From positions 1 to 25,735 of the forward strand of contig JALUIX010000089.1 of assembly GCA_027057345.1 (NCBI GenBank): a stretch of DNA of 25,735 nucleotides. The letters run 5' to 3'. Shown piece by piece: positions 1-7,263 of the stretch (position 1 is its first letter; every line of letters begins with the position of its first letter). The notes below the pieces were generated by a model. The model had not been told where the DNA came from and did no database searches. It saw only the letters and a list, made by a program, of their open reading frames with translations. The position numbers and the translations under genes were made by a program. Origin of the DNA: S144-45 sp015494035. Lineage in GTDB: Bacteria > Pseudomonadota > Gammaproteobacteria > Xanthomonadales > Marinicellaceae.

Positions 1-1
1 C

Positions 2-100
2 GGCCACATCACGCCCGTTCAGGCACTTAAGTCCTGGCAGAAAAAACAACCGGAATTATTCAAAAAGAAAGTTTATGATCAAGCGAGACCCGACACCTAA
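2..100 (+). CDS. IS481-like transposase, C-terminal fragment (runs off the left edge)
   Basis: An open frame enters from the left edge and ends in TAA at 98-100. It encodes about 32 residues containing TPVQALKSWQKKQPELF and ending QARPDT. From memory this matches the C-terminal tail of DDE integrase-type transposases of the IS481 group, where a T-P-x-Q-A-L-K-x-W block precedes P-E-L-F-x-K-x-x-Y. The stop codon lies inside the 4-bp CTAA duplicated by the MITE that follows directly. The catalytic domain is outside the window, so the family call rests on the tail only, and an IS3-type element is the alternative. The right end of this insertion sequence was not located; it may lie beyond the two MITEs, somewhere in 427-475. 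Confidence 0.55.
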   Translation, partial: GHITPVQALKSWQKKQPELFKKKVYDQARPDT

Positions 101-260
101 GGAAGCTCTGATTGAATCTGGCGCGAGCAGATTGGAGTGAAAAATTGTTCAGTTCAAGGCGCAAACCGCACGCAATAGCCAGCTATTGTGAAGGTTTGCA
201 ACGCAGAAATGGACGATTTTACGCCACAAGATGCCGTGTCACGATTCGATCAGAGGTTCC
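101..260 (+). mobile_element. MITE copy 1 (160 bp, IS5-type ends)
   Basis: Begins GGAAGCTCTGATTGAATC and ends with an imperfect inverted copy (GATTCGATCAGAGGTTCC, two mismatches). It is flanked by CTAA at 97-100 and 261-264. The interior has no coding capacity and folds on itself: GCAAACC pairs with GGTTTGC around a central CAATAGC/GCTATTG. It is the first of seven related copies in the window and lies directly after the stop of the IS481-like transposase gene. Confidence 0.9.
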
Positions 261-264
261 CTAA

Positions 265-422
265 GGAAGCTCTGATCGAATCGTGAACTCGCTTCTCACA
301 CCTGAAATGTCCGATAACTGCGTTGAAGTCCTTGCGAATAGCCCGCTATTGGCTGCGAACTTCGCCTTGTTCTCGAACTTTTCCGGCATAACCTGCTTCG
401 TCCAGATTCAATCAGAGCTTCC
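265..422 (-). mobile_element. MITE copy 2 (158 bp, diverged subtype), tandem with copy 1
   Basis: Bounded by GGAAGCTCTGATCGAATC and its inverted copy at 405-422, with CTAA on both sides (261-264 shared with copy 1, and 423-426). The interior is clearly diverged from the other six copies but keeps the same plan in reverse orientation: CTGCGTTG, then an AATAGC/GCTATT hairpin, then a CTTG...GAAC block. It therefore looks like a second subfamily moved by the same transposase. The remaining 53 bp before the next gene (423-475) contain only an AT-rich inverted repeat. Confidence 0.85.
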
Positions 423-475
423 CTAATAAAATCGACAAGCGTTTTATGAACTGGCTATGCGGGGGCGAAAGAGGG

Positions 476-1114
476 TCAGGAGTTTGCTGACTCGATTTGA
501 TCTGGAATGGTCGGCATCAGTTGTTCGGCCACGTACTGGGCATATTCCTCAATAGCTTCGCTGTCCTGCAGTCGGCCGTGCAGCGTTTTGGCCATGTGCA
601 AATACCCCACATAGACCGAGTAGGCCAGCAAGGCTTGCTTGCGCGCGCGGTCGGGGTCATAACCCAGGTCGCGATAGGCCTGCTGCAGGTGCCCCAGCCG
701 TTCGACGGTGATTTCCTTCAGTGTTTTGGCCACCACCGGGTGTTGGCGATCGGCCAGCAAGGTGCTGTAGATCAGGTGCGATCGCAAAGGCTGGGCGCTG
801 AGGTTGAACCAGGCTTTAAGGCGTTTTAACGGATCGTCAATGGACAGGATTTCCCGCTCGATGATTCGCTGGTCAGAGGCTCGCCAGCGTTTCAGGGCTG
901 CTTTCAGTAAATCCAGCCGGTTGGAAAAATGCCAGTAAAAACTGCCTTTGGTGACGCCCAGCAGTTTCGCCAGCGGCTCCACCGCCACCTGGGAAATGCC
1001 CTGATGGGCAATGACATCCAGCGCGGCTTCTTCCCAGTCTGCTGTGGACAGGGACTTTTTGCGCTTTTCCTGGCTGTTTTCCGGCGCTTTGGTGGCTTTT
1101 TGGCTGTTTGGCAT
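476..1114 (-). CDS. TetR/AcrR family regulator, probable repressor of fadE
   Basis: A 212-residue protein. After a basic, probably disordered start of about 25 residues, the N-terminal third holds a TetR-type helix-turn-helix: an EEAALDVIAHQG helix, then VAVEPLAKLLGVTKGSFYWHF with the G-S-F-Y-W-H-F recognition helix typical of the family, around residues 28-75. The rest is a helical ligand-binding domain with no recognisable signature. It is transcribed divergently from fadE, separated by 150 bp that contain two copies of a 14-bp operator-like site, so autoregulation and control of fadE, probably with a fatty acyl-CoA or fatty acid as ligand, is the natural inference. It is not obviously FadR (GntR type), and no PsrA-type box was seen. 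The ATG at 1114 is used because it precedes the whole DNA-binding domain. Confidence 0.9.
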   Translation of the reverse strand: MPNSQKATKAPENSQEKRKKSLSTADWEEAALDVIAHQGISQVAVEPLAKLLGVTKGSFYWHFSNRLDLLKAALKRWRASDQRIIEREILSIDDPLKRLKAWFNLSAQPLRSHLIYSTLLADRQHPVVAKTLKEITVERLGHLQQAYRDLGYDPDRARKQALLAYSVYVGYLHMAKTLHGRLQDSEAIEEYAQYVAEQLMPTIPDQIESANS

Positions 1115-1178
1115 GGTTCGTGCTGTCAGTTATCGGCTGTGCTGCGGGTCAGTATAGGGGAATCGGCCCAAAAATTCC

Positions 1179-1192
1179 ATACGGTAGCGTAT
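1179..1192. promoter_or_regulatory. TetR operator-like site 1
   Basis: ATACGGTAGCGTAT is a palindrome with 5-bp arms ATACG/CGTAT and a GTAG centre. It abuts the -35 hexamer of the fadE promoter. The same site, inverted and matching at 12 of 14 positions, occurs at 1227-1240. A duplicated palindrome in the gap between a tetR gene and its divergent neighbour is the usual arrangement for TetR family operators. Confidence 0.7.
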
Positions 1193-1219
1193 TGACTGGC
1201 CGGGTGTTTTGATTATACT
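1192..1219 (+). promoter_or_regulatory. Sigma-70-type promoter of fadE
   Basis: TTGACT (1192-1197), a 16-bp spacer and TATACT (1214-1219) match the sigma-70 consensus at 5 of 6 positions for each hexamer. The predicted start point near 1226 falls at the edge of operator-like site 2. The fadE start codon follows at 1265 with GGAG at about 1253-1256 as ribosome binding site. Confidence 0.75.
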
Positions 1220-1226
1220 CTAGACC

Positions 1227-1240
1227 GTACGCTACAGTAT
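1227..1240. promoter_or_regulatory. TetR operator-like site 2
   Basis: GTACGCTACAGTAT; its reverse complement ATACTGTAGCGTAC matches site 1 at 12 of 14 positions. It covers the predicted transcription start of fadE, so bound repressor would block RNA polymerase. Centre-to-centre distance to site 1 is 48 bp. Confidence 0.65.
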
Positions 1241-1264
1241 GTTTGCCTAATCCGGAGAAAAATC

Positions 1265-3739
1265 ATGAATTTTCTGCTTCTCATCGGGGCGCTGCTGGTG
1301 GTTTCATTCATCAGCGCTTACCTGAAAACCTCCCTGAAAACCTGGGCCATTGCCAGTGCCGCGGTGTTGTTTGTGCTGTCGTGGTACACTGATGCCAGCT
1401 GGTTTTCGGTGTTGCTGGCCTGGTTGCTGTTTGCTGCCGTGGCTTTTGTGTTGTTGCACAAACCCACGCGTCAGCACTACCTGACCAAGCCTTTCCTGAA
1501 ATTTTACAAAAAGTCACTGCCCAAGCTGTCGGACACCGAGCGTGTGGCGCTGGAAACCGGCGATGTGGGCTGGGATGGCGAAATTTTCAGTGGCAAGCCC
1601 AATTTTGACAAATTGCACCAGATTCCCAAGCCGGAACTCAGTGTCGAGGAGCAGGCGTTCATGGACGGGCCGGTACGTGAATTGTGCGCCATGATTGACG
1701 ACTGGGAAATCTGTTACGAGAAAGGCGACATGCCGCCAGAAATGTGGGACTTTATCAAGAAGAACAAGTTTTTCGGCATGATTATTCCCAAGGAATACGG
1801 CGGTCTGGAATTTTCCGCCGTGGCCCATTCGGCGGTGTTGCAAAAGCTGGCCAGCCGTTCCACTGTGGTGGCTTCACACGTAGCGGTGCCCAATTCCCTG
1901 GGGCCGGCGGAGTTGCTGAAGGAGTATGGCACCCAGGAGCAGAAAGATTATTATTTGCCCCGCCTGGCCGTGGGTGAAGAAATCCCCTGTTTTGCCTTGA
2001 CCGCCCCCACCGCCGGTTCCGATGCCACCTCTATTCCCGATACCGGTGTGGTCTGCAAGCAGACGGTCGATGGCAAGGAAGTGCTTGGCATTCGCCTGAA
2101 TTTCGACAAGCGCTACATTACCCTGGCGCCGGTGGCCACGGTGATTGGCCTGGCCTTCCAGCTGCAAGACCCCGAAGGTTTGCTGGGTGGTGAAAAGTAC
2201 CGGGGCATCACCCTGGCGTTGATTCCGCGTGACACCGAAGGGCTGGAAGTGGGTAACCGCCATCTGCCGCTGGATGTGCCGTTCCAAAATGGCACAGTGC
2301 GGGGCAAGGACGTATTTATTCCCATGGATTACCTGATTGGTGGCGAGAAAATGGTGGGCGAAGGCTGGCGCATGCTGGTGGAGCAACTGTCGGTTGGGCG
2401 TTCCATTTCCCTGCCTTCCAACGCCACCGGCGGGGCCAAGATGGCCACTTATGCCACCGGCGCCTATGCGCGCATCCGCAAGCAGTTCAACATGCCCATC
2501 GGGCGTTTTGAAGGCGTCGAGGAAGCCCTGGCGCGCATTGTCGGCCACACCTATTCTTCTGCCGCCCTGTCCAGCATGACCGCCCTGGCGGTGGATCAGG
2601 GCATGCGCCCGGCGGTGCCCTCGGCCATTGCCAAGTATCACGCTACGGAAATGGGCCGGGCCGTGGCACGCGATGCCATGGACATTCATGGCGGCAAGGG
2701 CATCCAGATGGGGCCCAAAAACTACCTGGGTCGCGGCTGGATGAGCGCACCCATTGCCATCACCGTGGAAGGCGCCAATATCCTCACCCGCAGCATGATT
2801 ATCTTCGGCCAGGGCGCCATTCGTTGCCACCCCTACGTGCTGAAGGAAATGGAAGCGGCCAATATCGAAGACCCGCAAGAGCGGCTGGAAAAATTCGATG
2901 AAGTGCTGTGGCAGCACATTGGCTACAGTTACAGCAACGCCATTCGTTCCTTCTTCCAGGGCCTTGGCACCTGGCGCCTGGAACAGGTGCCCGGTGACGG
3001 CTTCAGTCGCCAGTTCTATGCCAAGATCACCCGTTACAGCGCGGCCTTTGGCCTGGCCGCTGACGTGGCCATGTTGACACTGGGTGGGGCCTTGAAGAAA
3101 AAGGAAAAAACCTCGGCCCGGCTGGGTGATGTGCTCAGCCACCTGTACATGGCCTCGGCAGTGTTGAAACGCTACCGCGATCAGGGCGAGCCTAAAGCCG
3201 ACCAGCCCATAGTGGCCTGGGCCTTGCACCACCACCTCTACGAAATTGAACAGGCCTTGAAGCTGCTGAGCTGGAATTTCCCCAACAAGGCCGTGGGTTT
3301 TGTCCTGCGTCGCATTATCTTCCCGCTGGGCACTCACGAATTGCCGCCGGGTGATCGCCTTGGCCACAAGGCCGCGTCCTTGGTGCTCAGTCCCAATGAG
3401 GCCCGTCAGCGCCTGACCGGTGGCTGCGACAAGGACCCGTCGGCGCACAATCAGGTGGCGTTCCTGAATCAGGTGCTGGAAGAAGTCATCGAAACCGAAC
3501 CACTGGAGCGGCGCCTGTACAAGGCCGTCAAGGCTGGTCAAATCGAGTCACTGCATCCGGTGCAGCAGCTTGATGAAGCCCTGGACAAAGGCATTATCAG
3601 TCCCGACGAGCACGCGCAGCTGAAGCGGGTGCGTGAACACGTGATGGAAGTCATCGCCGTGGACGAGTTCCCGTTTGATTACTTCAATCGCGAAGCCTGT
3701 CACCCCAAAAGTGACGATACGGATAGCAAGGCGGCCTGA
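1265..3739 (+). CDS. fadE: FadE-type acyl-CoA dehydrogenase
   Basis: An 824-residue protein, close to the usual 810-830 of gammaproteobacterial FadE. It catalyses the first, FAD-dependent step of fatty acid beta-oxidation, converting acyl-CoA to trans-2-enoyl-CoA at the inner membrane. The first 65 residues form two or three hydrophobic segments, a feature of this long class. The dehydrogenase core follows (KNKFFGMIIPKEYGGLEFS near residue 170; LTAPTAGSDATS near 245). The block VEGANILTRSMIIFGQGAIR carries the catalytic-base glutamate at about residue 502. The C-terminal 250 residues are the extra helical domain of this subfamily. The gene lies alone behind its own promoter and ends before a strong terminator. 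It faces a divergent TetR gene that probably represses it in the absence of fatty acids. Confidence 0.95.
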   Translation: MNFLLLIGALLVVSFISAYLKTSLKTWAIASAAVLFVLSWYTDASWFSVLLAWLLFAAVAFVLLHKPTRQHYLTKPFLKFYKKSLPKLSDTERVALETGDVGWDGEIFSGKPNFDKLHQIPKPELSVEEQAFMDGPVRELCAMIDDWEICYEKGDMPPEMWDFIKKNKFFGMIIPKEYGGLEFSAVAHSAVLQKLASRSTVVASHVAVPNSLGPAELLKEYGTQEQKDYYLPRLAVGEEIPCFALTAPTAGSDATSIPDTGVVCKQTVDGKEVLGIRLNFDKRYITLAPVATVIGLAFQLQDPEGLLGGEKYRGITLALIPRDTEGLEVGNRHLPLDVPFQNGTVRGKDVFIPMDYLIGGEKMVGEGWRMLVEQLSVGRSISLPSNATGGAKMATYATGAYARIRKQFNMPIGRFEGVEEALARIVGHTYSSAALSSMTALAVDQGMRPAVPSAIAKYHATEMGRAVARDAMDIHGGKGIQMGPKNYLGRGWMSAPIAITVEGANILTRSMIIFGQGAIRCHPYVLKEMEAANIEDPQERLEKFDEVLWQHIGYSYSNAIRSFFQGLGTWRLEQVPGDGFSRQFYAKITRYSAAFGLAADVAMLTLGGALKKKEKTSARLGDVLSHLYMASAVLKRYRDQGEPKADQPIVAWALHHHLYEIEQALKLLSWNFPNKAVGFVLRRIIFPLGTHELPPGDRLGHKAASLVLSPNEARQRLTGGCDKDPSAHNQVAFLNQVLEEVIETEPLERRLYKAVKAGQIESLHPVQQLDEALDKGIISPDEHAQLKRVREHVMEVIAVDEFPFDYFNREACHPKSDDTDSKAA

Positions 3740-3763
3740 TTACTGACCCCAATCGCGGTTAAC

Positions 3764-3795
3764 AAAAAACCCCCGTTTCTGCGGGGGGTTCTTGT
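3764..3795. terminator. Bidirectional rho-independent terminator between fadE and mrcB
   Basis: The stem CCCCCG (3770-3775) pairs with CGGGGG around the loop TTTCTG. On the minus strand it is followed by TTTTTT, an ideal terminator for mrcB. On the plus strand the downstream sequence is GTTCTTGT, a weaker tail for fadE. The two genes converge here. Confidence 0.85.
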
Positions 3796-3858
3796 GCCGG
3801 GAGCTTCATTGAATCGCTTTTACAGCAACACCCATAGAGGGCTTTGGCGTCTCATGCC

Positions 3859-6009
3859 TTAACGGGTTTCCTGCAGTTTTTGCAAAGCATCTGCCCACAC
3901 CGGTAGCGCTGCCCTGGCACCGGTCAGGCCGGTGGGTTTGTTGTCATCGCGCCCCACCCACACGGTGAGCAAATAACGTCGGTCAAAGCCGGCAAACCAG
4001 TTGTCACGGCCGCCATTGGTGGTACCTGTTTTGCCGAACAGGGGCCGCAGCAGGTGTGGCCAGTTGCGCAGTGTAGCGGCCGTGCCGTCTGTGGTGATGT
4101 GGCGTAGCACCGCCAGTATCTGCTGCATATGTTCCGGGTTAACCGCCGGCGGTGTGGCCGTGCGCGGGCGCAGCAACAGAGTCCCCTGGTCGTCGGTGAC
4201 AGCCCGCAGGGCCACAATTTCATTCTGGCTTCCCTGTGAAGCCAGCCACTGATACAACTGGCTGGTTTCCAAAGGACTTAGTTCTATCGCACCCAACAGC
4301 AAAGACGGGTGCAGGCGTGCCGGTGTGTGCAGCCCCAGGCGGTTGAGAAAACCGGCCAGTCGTTTCAAACCAATGCGCTGGCCCAGGTGTACGGTGGCCA
4401 GGTTCCACGAGTGCAGCAGGGCATCACGGGCTGCCACTGTGCCGTGGCTGCGGTGGGAAAAATTGGCCGGACGCCAGTGTTCACCCCGGCGTGTCCGGAT
4501 GGCCACGGGTTCATCGGCCAGGGGCGAATCCAGGGAAAAATCCGGCAGCAGTTCCAGCCCGGCAAGGTAAATAAACGGTTTGATCAGCGACCCGATCTGG
4601 CGTCGCATCAACAGTGCGCGATTAAACCCCGAAAACCGCTCGATACCGCCATCCAGCGCCAGCACCTCGCCGCTTTTTGCCTGGGTGAGTACCGCCGCGC
4701 CTTGCAGGGACTGGCCAAGGCGCGGCACCACGGAGGCCAAGGAGCCGCTGAGTTGTTTTTGCGCCCAAGGGTCAAGGGTAGTGAAAATGCGCAAGCCGGC
4801 CTGTTGCAGTTGCTCGGGCTTGAAACGCTGGCGCAATCGTTGCCTGACCAGCTGCATGAAATCCCCGTAGCCGCCTGCATCCACCTGCCCTTTGGGGGTC
4901 ACCCCCAGGGGTTGGCTGGCGGCTTGCTTTCGTGCCGAATCGCTGATGATGCCGGTATCGGCCATCAGTTTCAACACCAGGTTCCGGCGCTGCAAGGCCC
5001 GCTGCGGGTGCTTACGCGGGTTGTACCACGACGGCCCCTTGATCAGCCCGATGAGCAGTGCCTGTTCGGCCAAATCGAGTTGTGGCGGTGATTTGCCGAA
5101 ATAGTATCTGGCTGCCTGGGCAATGCCATGGATGGCCAGTATGCCCGCCTGACCCCAGTACACTTCGTTCAGGTAGTCCTGCAAAATATCACCCTTGTCC
5201 CGCTGCCTTTCCAGTAACAGCGCCAGGGCAATTTCGTTGATTTTACGGGACCAGCTTCGCTGCGGCATGCGCAGCCGGTTCTTGACCAGTTGTTGGGTGA
5301 TGGTGCTGCCGCCCTGCACCACGCGACCGGCCAGCAGATTTCGCCAGGCCGCCCGTGCCATGCCAGCCAGGTTGATCCCGTGGTGATGGTTGAACTGTCG
5401 GTCTTCCACTGCCTGAATGCCTTGCACCAACGTCACCGGTAAGTGCGTCAGTTTCACCGGCTGGCGTTGTTCCAGATCGGCCGAATAAAACCCGCCCAGC
5501 CGCACTGGCTCCAGCGTCAGCACTTCGGCTCCACGCAGCGTGTTAACGGTCCATTGGCCAGCATCATTGCGGCCTAGGTGCAGGGAAACACGTTGTGCGT
5601 CAAGCCGACCTTCCGGCAGTCGAAAACCGCGCGTGTGAATGGTGAACTGTTCATCGGCGCCGGATGAGCGGTGACGGTACTCGCCCAGGCCTGGGGTGTG
5701 TGCAACTGCCCGGTAACCTAGCAGCTGCAAATGGTAAAGCAGCCGATCCGGGCTCAGCACCTTGCCTTCGAAGGCACTCAGCGGCGCGGCATAGACCTGT
5801 GAAGGGCTGTGCCAGCGGTGGTGTACAAACTGGGTTTTGACCAGGTGATTCAGGTACAGCAGCCACGGCACGCCCAGACCAATCAACAGGCCTGCCAGCA
5901 ACCACAGGGCCAGCCGCCACGGTTTTCGCCCCATGGCTGGCGGGCTTTTGCGGGCCCGTTTGACCGGTTGGGTGGATTTTTTTTTGGTTTTTTTGCTCGC
6001 CGATGGCAT
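3859..6009 (-). CDS. mrcB: Penicillin-binding protein 1b, bifunctional glycosyltransferase/transpeptidase
   Basis: About 716 residues from the chosen ATG at 6009. It polymerises and cross-links peptidoglycan from lipid II in the periplasm. A lysine-rich cytoplasmic tail (KKTKKKSTQPVKRARK) leads to one membrane helix at about 31-55. A UB2H-like region (RLLYHLQLLGYRAV) covers roughly 70-150. The GT51 domain follows, with EDRQFNHHHGI carrying the catalytic Glu near 199, GGSTITQQLVKN and KINEIALALLLE. The transpeptidase domain has SLIK near 474, SWN, and KTGTTNGG near 660. It is somewhat shorter than Escherichia coli PBP1b, and no extra C-terminal domain is seen. The frame stays open to 6234, but the upstream part is not basic-tail-like and overlaps the divergent promoter region, so the start at 6009 is preferred although no clear ribosome binding site is visible. 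Confidence 0.93.
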   Translation of the reverse strand: MPSASKKTKKKSTQPVKRARKSPPAMGRKPWRLALWLLAGLLIGLGVPWLLYLNHLVKTQFVHHRWHSPSQVYAAPLSAFEGKVLSPDRLLYHLQLLGYRAVAHTPGLGEYRHRSSGADEQFTIHTRGFRLPEGRLDAQRVSLHLGRNDAGQWTVNTLRGAEVLTLEPVRLGGFYSADLEQRQPVKLTHLPVTLVQGIQAVEDRQFNHHHGINLAGMARAAWRNLLAGRVVQGGSTITQQLVKNRLRMPQRSWSRKINEIALALLLERQRDKGDILQDYLNEVYWGQAGILAIHGIAQAARYYFGKSPPQLDLAEQALLIGLIKGPSWYNPRKHPQRALQRRNLVLKLMADTGIISDSARKQAASQPLGVTPKGQVDAGGYGDFMQLVRQRLRQRFKPEQLQQAGLRIFTTLDPWAQKQLSGSLASVVPRLGQSLQGAAVLTQAKSGEVLALDGGIERFSGFNRALLMRRQIGSLIKPFIYLAGLELLPDFSLDSPLADEPVAIRTRRGEHWRPANFSHRSHGTVAARDALLHSWNLATVHLGQRIGLKRLAGFLNRLGLHTPARLHPSLLLGAIELSPLETSQLYQWLASQGSQNEIVALRAVTDDQGTLLLRPRTATPPAVNPEHMQQILAVLRHITTDGTAATLRNWPHLLRPLFGKTGTTNGGRDNWFAGFDRRYLLTVWVGRDDNKPTGLTGARAALPVWADALQKLQETR

Positions 6010-6053
6010 GTTTTTTGTCTGAATCACGTTTATAAGAGGGAGAGCCGGCTTAA

Positions 6054-6090
6054 CTGTCCGGGCTTTCCTGTCGGAGATCTGTTCGGACAG
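6054..6090. promoter_or_regulatory. Inverted repeat in the mrcB/DUF4412 divergent intergenic region
   Basis: CTGTCCG (6054-6060) and CGGACAG (6084-6090) are exact inverse copies separated by 23 bp, with a further TGTCGGA in the spacer. The repeat lies in the 112-bp gap between two divergent start codons, where both promoters must lie. It could be an operator or an RNA hairpin in the leader of the rightward gene. I do not recognise a regulator for it. Confidence 0.35.
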
Positions 6091-6121
6091 GGGGATTATT
6101 ATTAACCAGGGGGAACACCAA

Positions 6122-7039
6122 ATGAAAAATTTTAACCGCCTTAATCTGAGTGTGATGGGCCTGCTGTTCACGTTAGCCATGACGGGCTTTGCCACGGCAG
6201 ACACAACATTGGTCTTCAGTGGCAAAGAAGGCATGAACCGGATTTACCTGACGCCGTCTGCCCTGCGCATGGACGTGTCCGGCAAAGACGGCCAGCAGGC
6301 CATGATTTATGACAGCGGCCGCAATGAATTCATTATTATCATGCCGAAAGAAAAACAATACCTGGTGATGACGGAAAAGGACATGCAGGCCATTGGTGAT
6401 TTGCGCAACCAGATGATGCAGCAGATGGAAGCGCAACTGGCAGACGTGCCGCCGGCGCAGCGCGAACAGATGCGGCAGATGATGATGGGCATGATGAAAG
6501 GCAAGATGGGCAATGCCGGCCGATCCGAACCCATGGTGCGCTACGTGGAAACGGATGAAACCGGCAAGGCCATGGGCCACAGTTGCCGTATTTACGAAAC
6601 GCGCATCAATGGCAGTTATCACGGCGATGTGTGCGTCACGCCCATCAAGGCACTGGGTGTGCCCGCCAATGAGTATGCCAATTACGCCCACATGCTTAAG
6701 TTTATGCAGAAAATGACCCAGGCCGCTGGTGTGAACTCCGGCGTGGTTGCCGGCATGCCGGAAAACGCCATGCCCTTGTGGTATGAAGAAGACAACACCC
6801 GTCATGAACTGAAATCAATCAGCCACACGCCGCTGGACAAAGCCTTGTTTGCGCCACCGGCTGGCTATAAACGCCAAAGCACCGGATTGGATAAGCTACG
6901 GAACCTCTTACATGGACACCGCCCGGTTTTGCAAGTGAATAATCAGCGAAGAAGGATCGATTGCAGTCTTACATCCGGCCTGTTTGCGAACCTGAATGGT
7001 TCTGGCCTCAATGGTATTCGCCGACGGGGCCCTATCTGA
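6122..7039 (+). CDS. Secreted DUF4412-type protein with insertion-derived C-terminus
   Basis: The first 26 residues are a Sec signal peptide, with a hydrophobic core LSVMGLLFTLAMTGFATA and likely cleavage before DTTLVF. The mature part (YLTPSALRMDV, then MIYDSGRNEFIIIMPKEKQYLVM) resembles DUF4412 periplasmic beta-sandwich proteins. A methionine/glutamine-rich stretch (about residues 97-135) and two cysteines (SCRIYE, GDVCV) are notable. No enzymatic function is known for this family. The start has an excellent AGGGGG ribosome binding site. The native part ends near residue 258 (GYKRQSTGLDKL). Everything after 6899 comes from a MITE remnant and the IS110-type element, so the last 45 or so residues are not ancestral. 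Joining 6899 to 8726 restores GLDKLQKIKH and a TAA stop at 8738-8740, the probable original C-terminus. Confidence 0.85.
   Translation: MKNFNRLNLSVMGLLFTLAMTGFATADTTLVFSGKEGMNRIYLTPSALRMDVSGKDGQQAMIYDSGRNEFIIIMPKEKQYLVMTEKDMQAIGDLRNQMMQQMEAQLADVPPAQREQMRQMMMGMMKGKMGNAGRSEPMVRYVETDETGKAMGHSCRIYETRINGSYHGDVCVTPIKALGVPANEYANYAHMLKFMQKMTQAAGVNSGVVAGMPENAMPLWYEEDNTRHELKSISHTPLDKALFAPPAGYKRQSTGLDKLRNLLHGHRPVLQVNNQRRRIDCSLTSGLFANLNGSGLNGIRRRGPI
6900..6908 (-). repeat. Left terminal remnant of MITE copy 3, cut off by the IS110-type element
   Basis: GGAACCTCT is identical over 9 of 9 bases to the reverse complement of the right end of MITE copy 1. With 8403-8555 it makes a 162-bp MITE, exactly the length of adjacent copy 4. 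The last two bases, CT, recur at 8401-8402 on the far side of the insertion sequence. The 4 bp before it are CTAC. Confidence 0.7.
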
Positions 7040-7263
7040 TTAGCGAGGTCATTGCCTCGAGAGATTCCCCGGGTTTGACCCGTCGCGGTTCGACCTGTTT
7101 CGCCATTCACTCACTTTGCAATCGTCGAGAGGTCTCCTCTCTGAAATGGTTGTTTATATCGCTGGGTATGGGGGAGATCAGGGATGATCTCGCCCATACC
7201 CGGCTACCTGTGGACCTAATCTGCCGGTATTGCTCATGGTGTAACTCCGTGCCTTATACCCCA
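6925..7263 (-). ncRNA. Candidate bridge/seek RNA region of the IS110-type element
   Basis: A 339-bp non-coding arm directly downstream of the transposase stop, the position reported for the guide RNA of IS1111-subgroup elements. It is unusually rich in hairpins: a 16-bp stem with one G-G mismatch and a 4-nt loop at 7164-7201 (GGGTATGGG/CCCATACCC plus GAGATCA/TGATCTC); CGAGG/CCTCG at 7044-7059; CGGGT/ACCCG at 7070-7082; and GAGAGG/CCTCTC at 7127-7141. The exact RNA ends and guide loops are not determined here. A plus-strand ORF running through this arm has no recognisable protein features. Confidence 0.5.

Noticed and set aside
101..422. Dispersed repeats taken as a CRISPR array, attC sites or REP elements
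   Set aside because: There is no regular spacing or unique spacers, and they have long terminal inverted repeats with target duplications, which identifies them as MITEs.
1874..3541. 555-residue reading frame opposite fadE
   Set aside because: His/Gly/Gln-rich low-complexity translation typical of the antisense of a GC-rich gene; fadE is certain.
6010..6234. Upstream extension of mrcB to an ATG at 6234
   Set aside because: It would run through the divergent promoter region and into the start of the neighbouring gene, and it is unlike the usual basic cytoplasmic tail.
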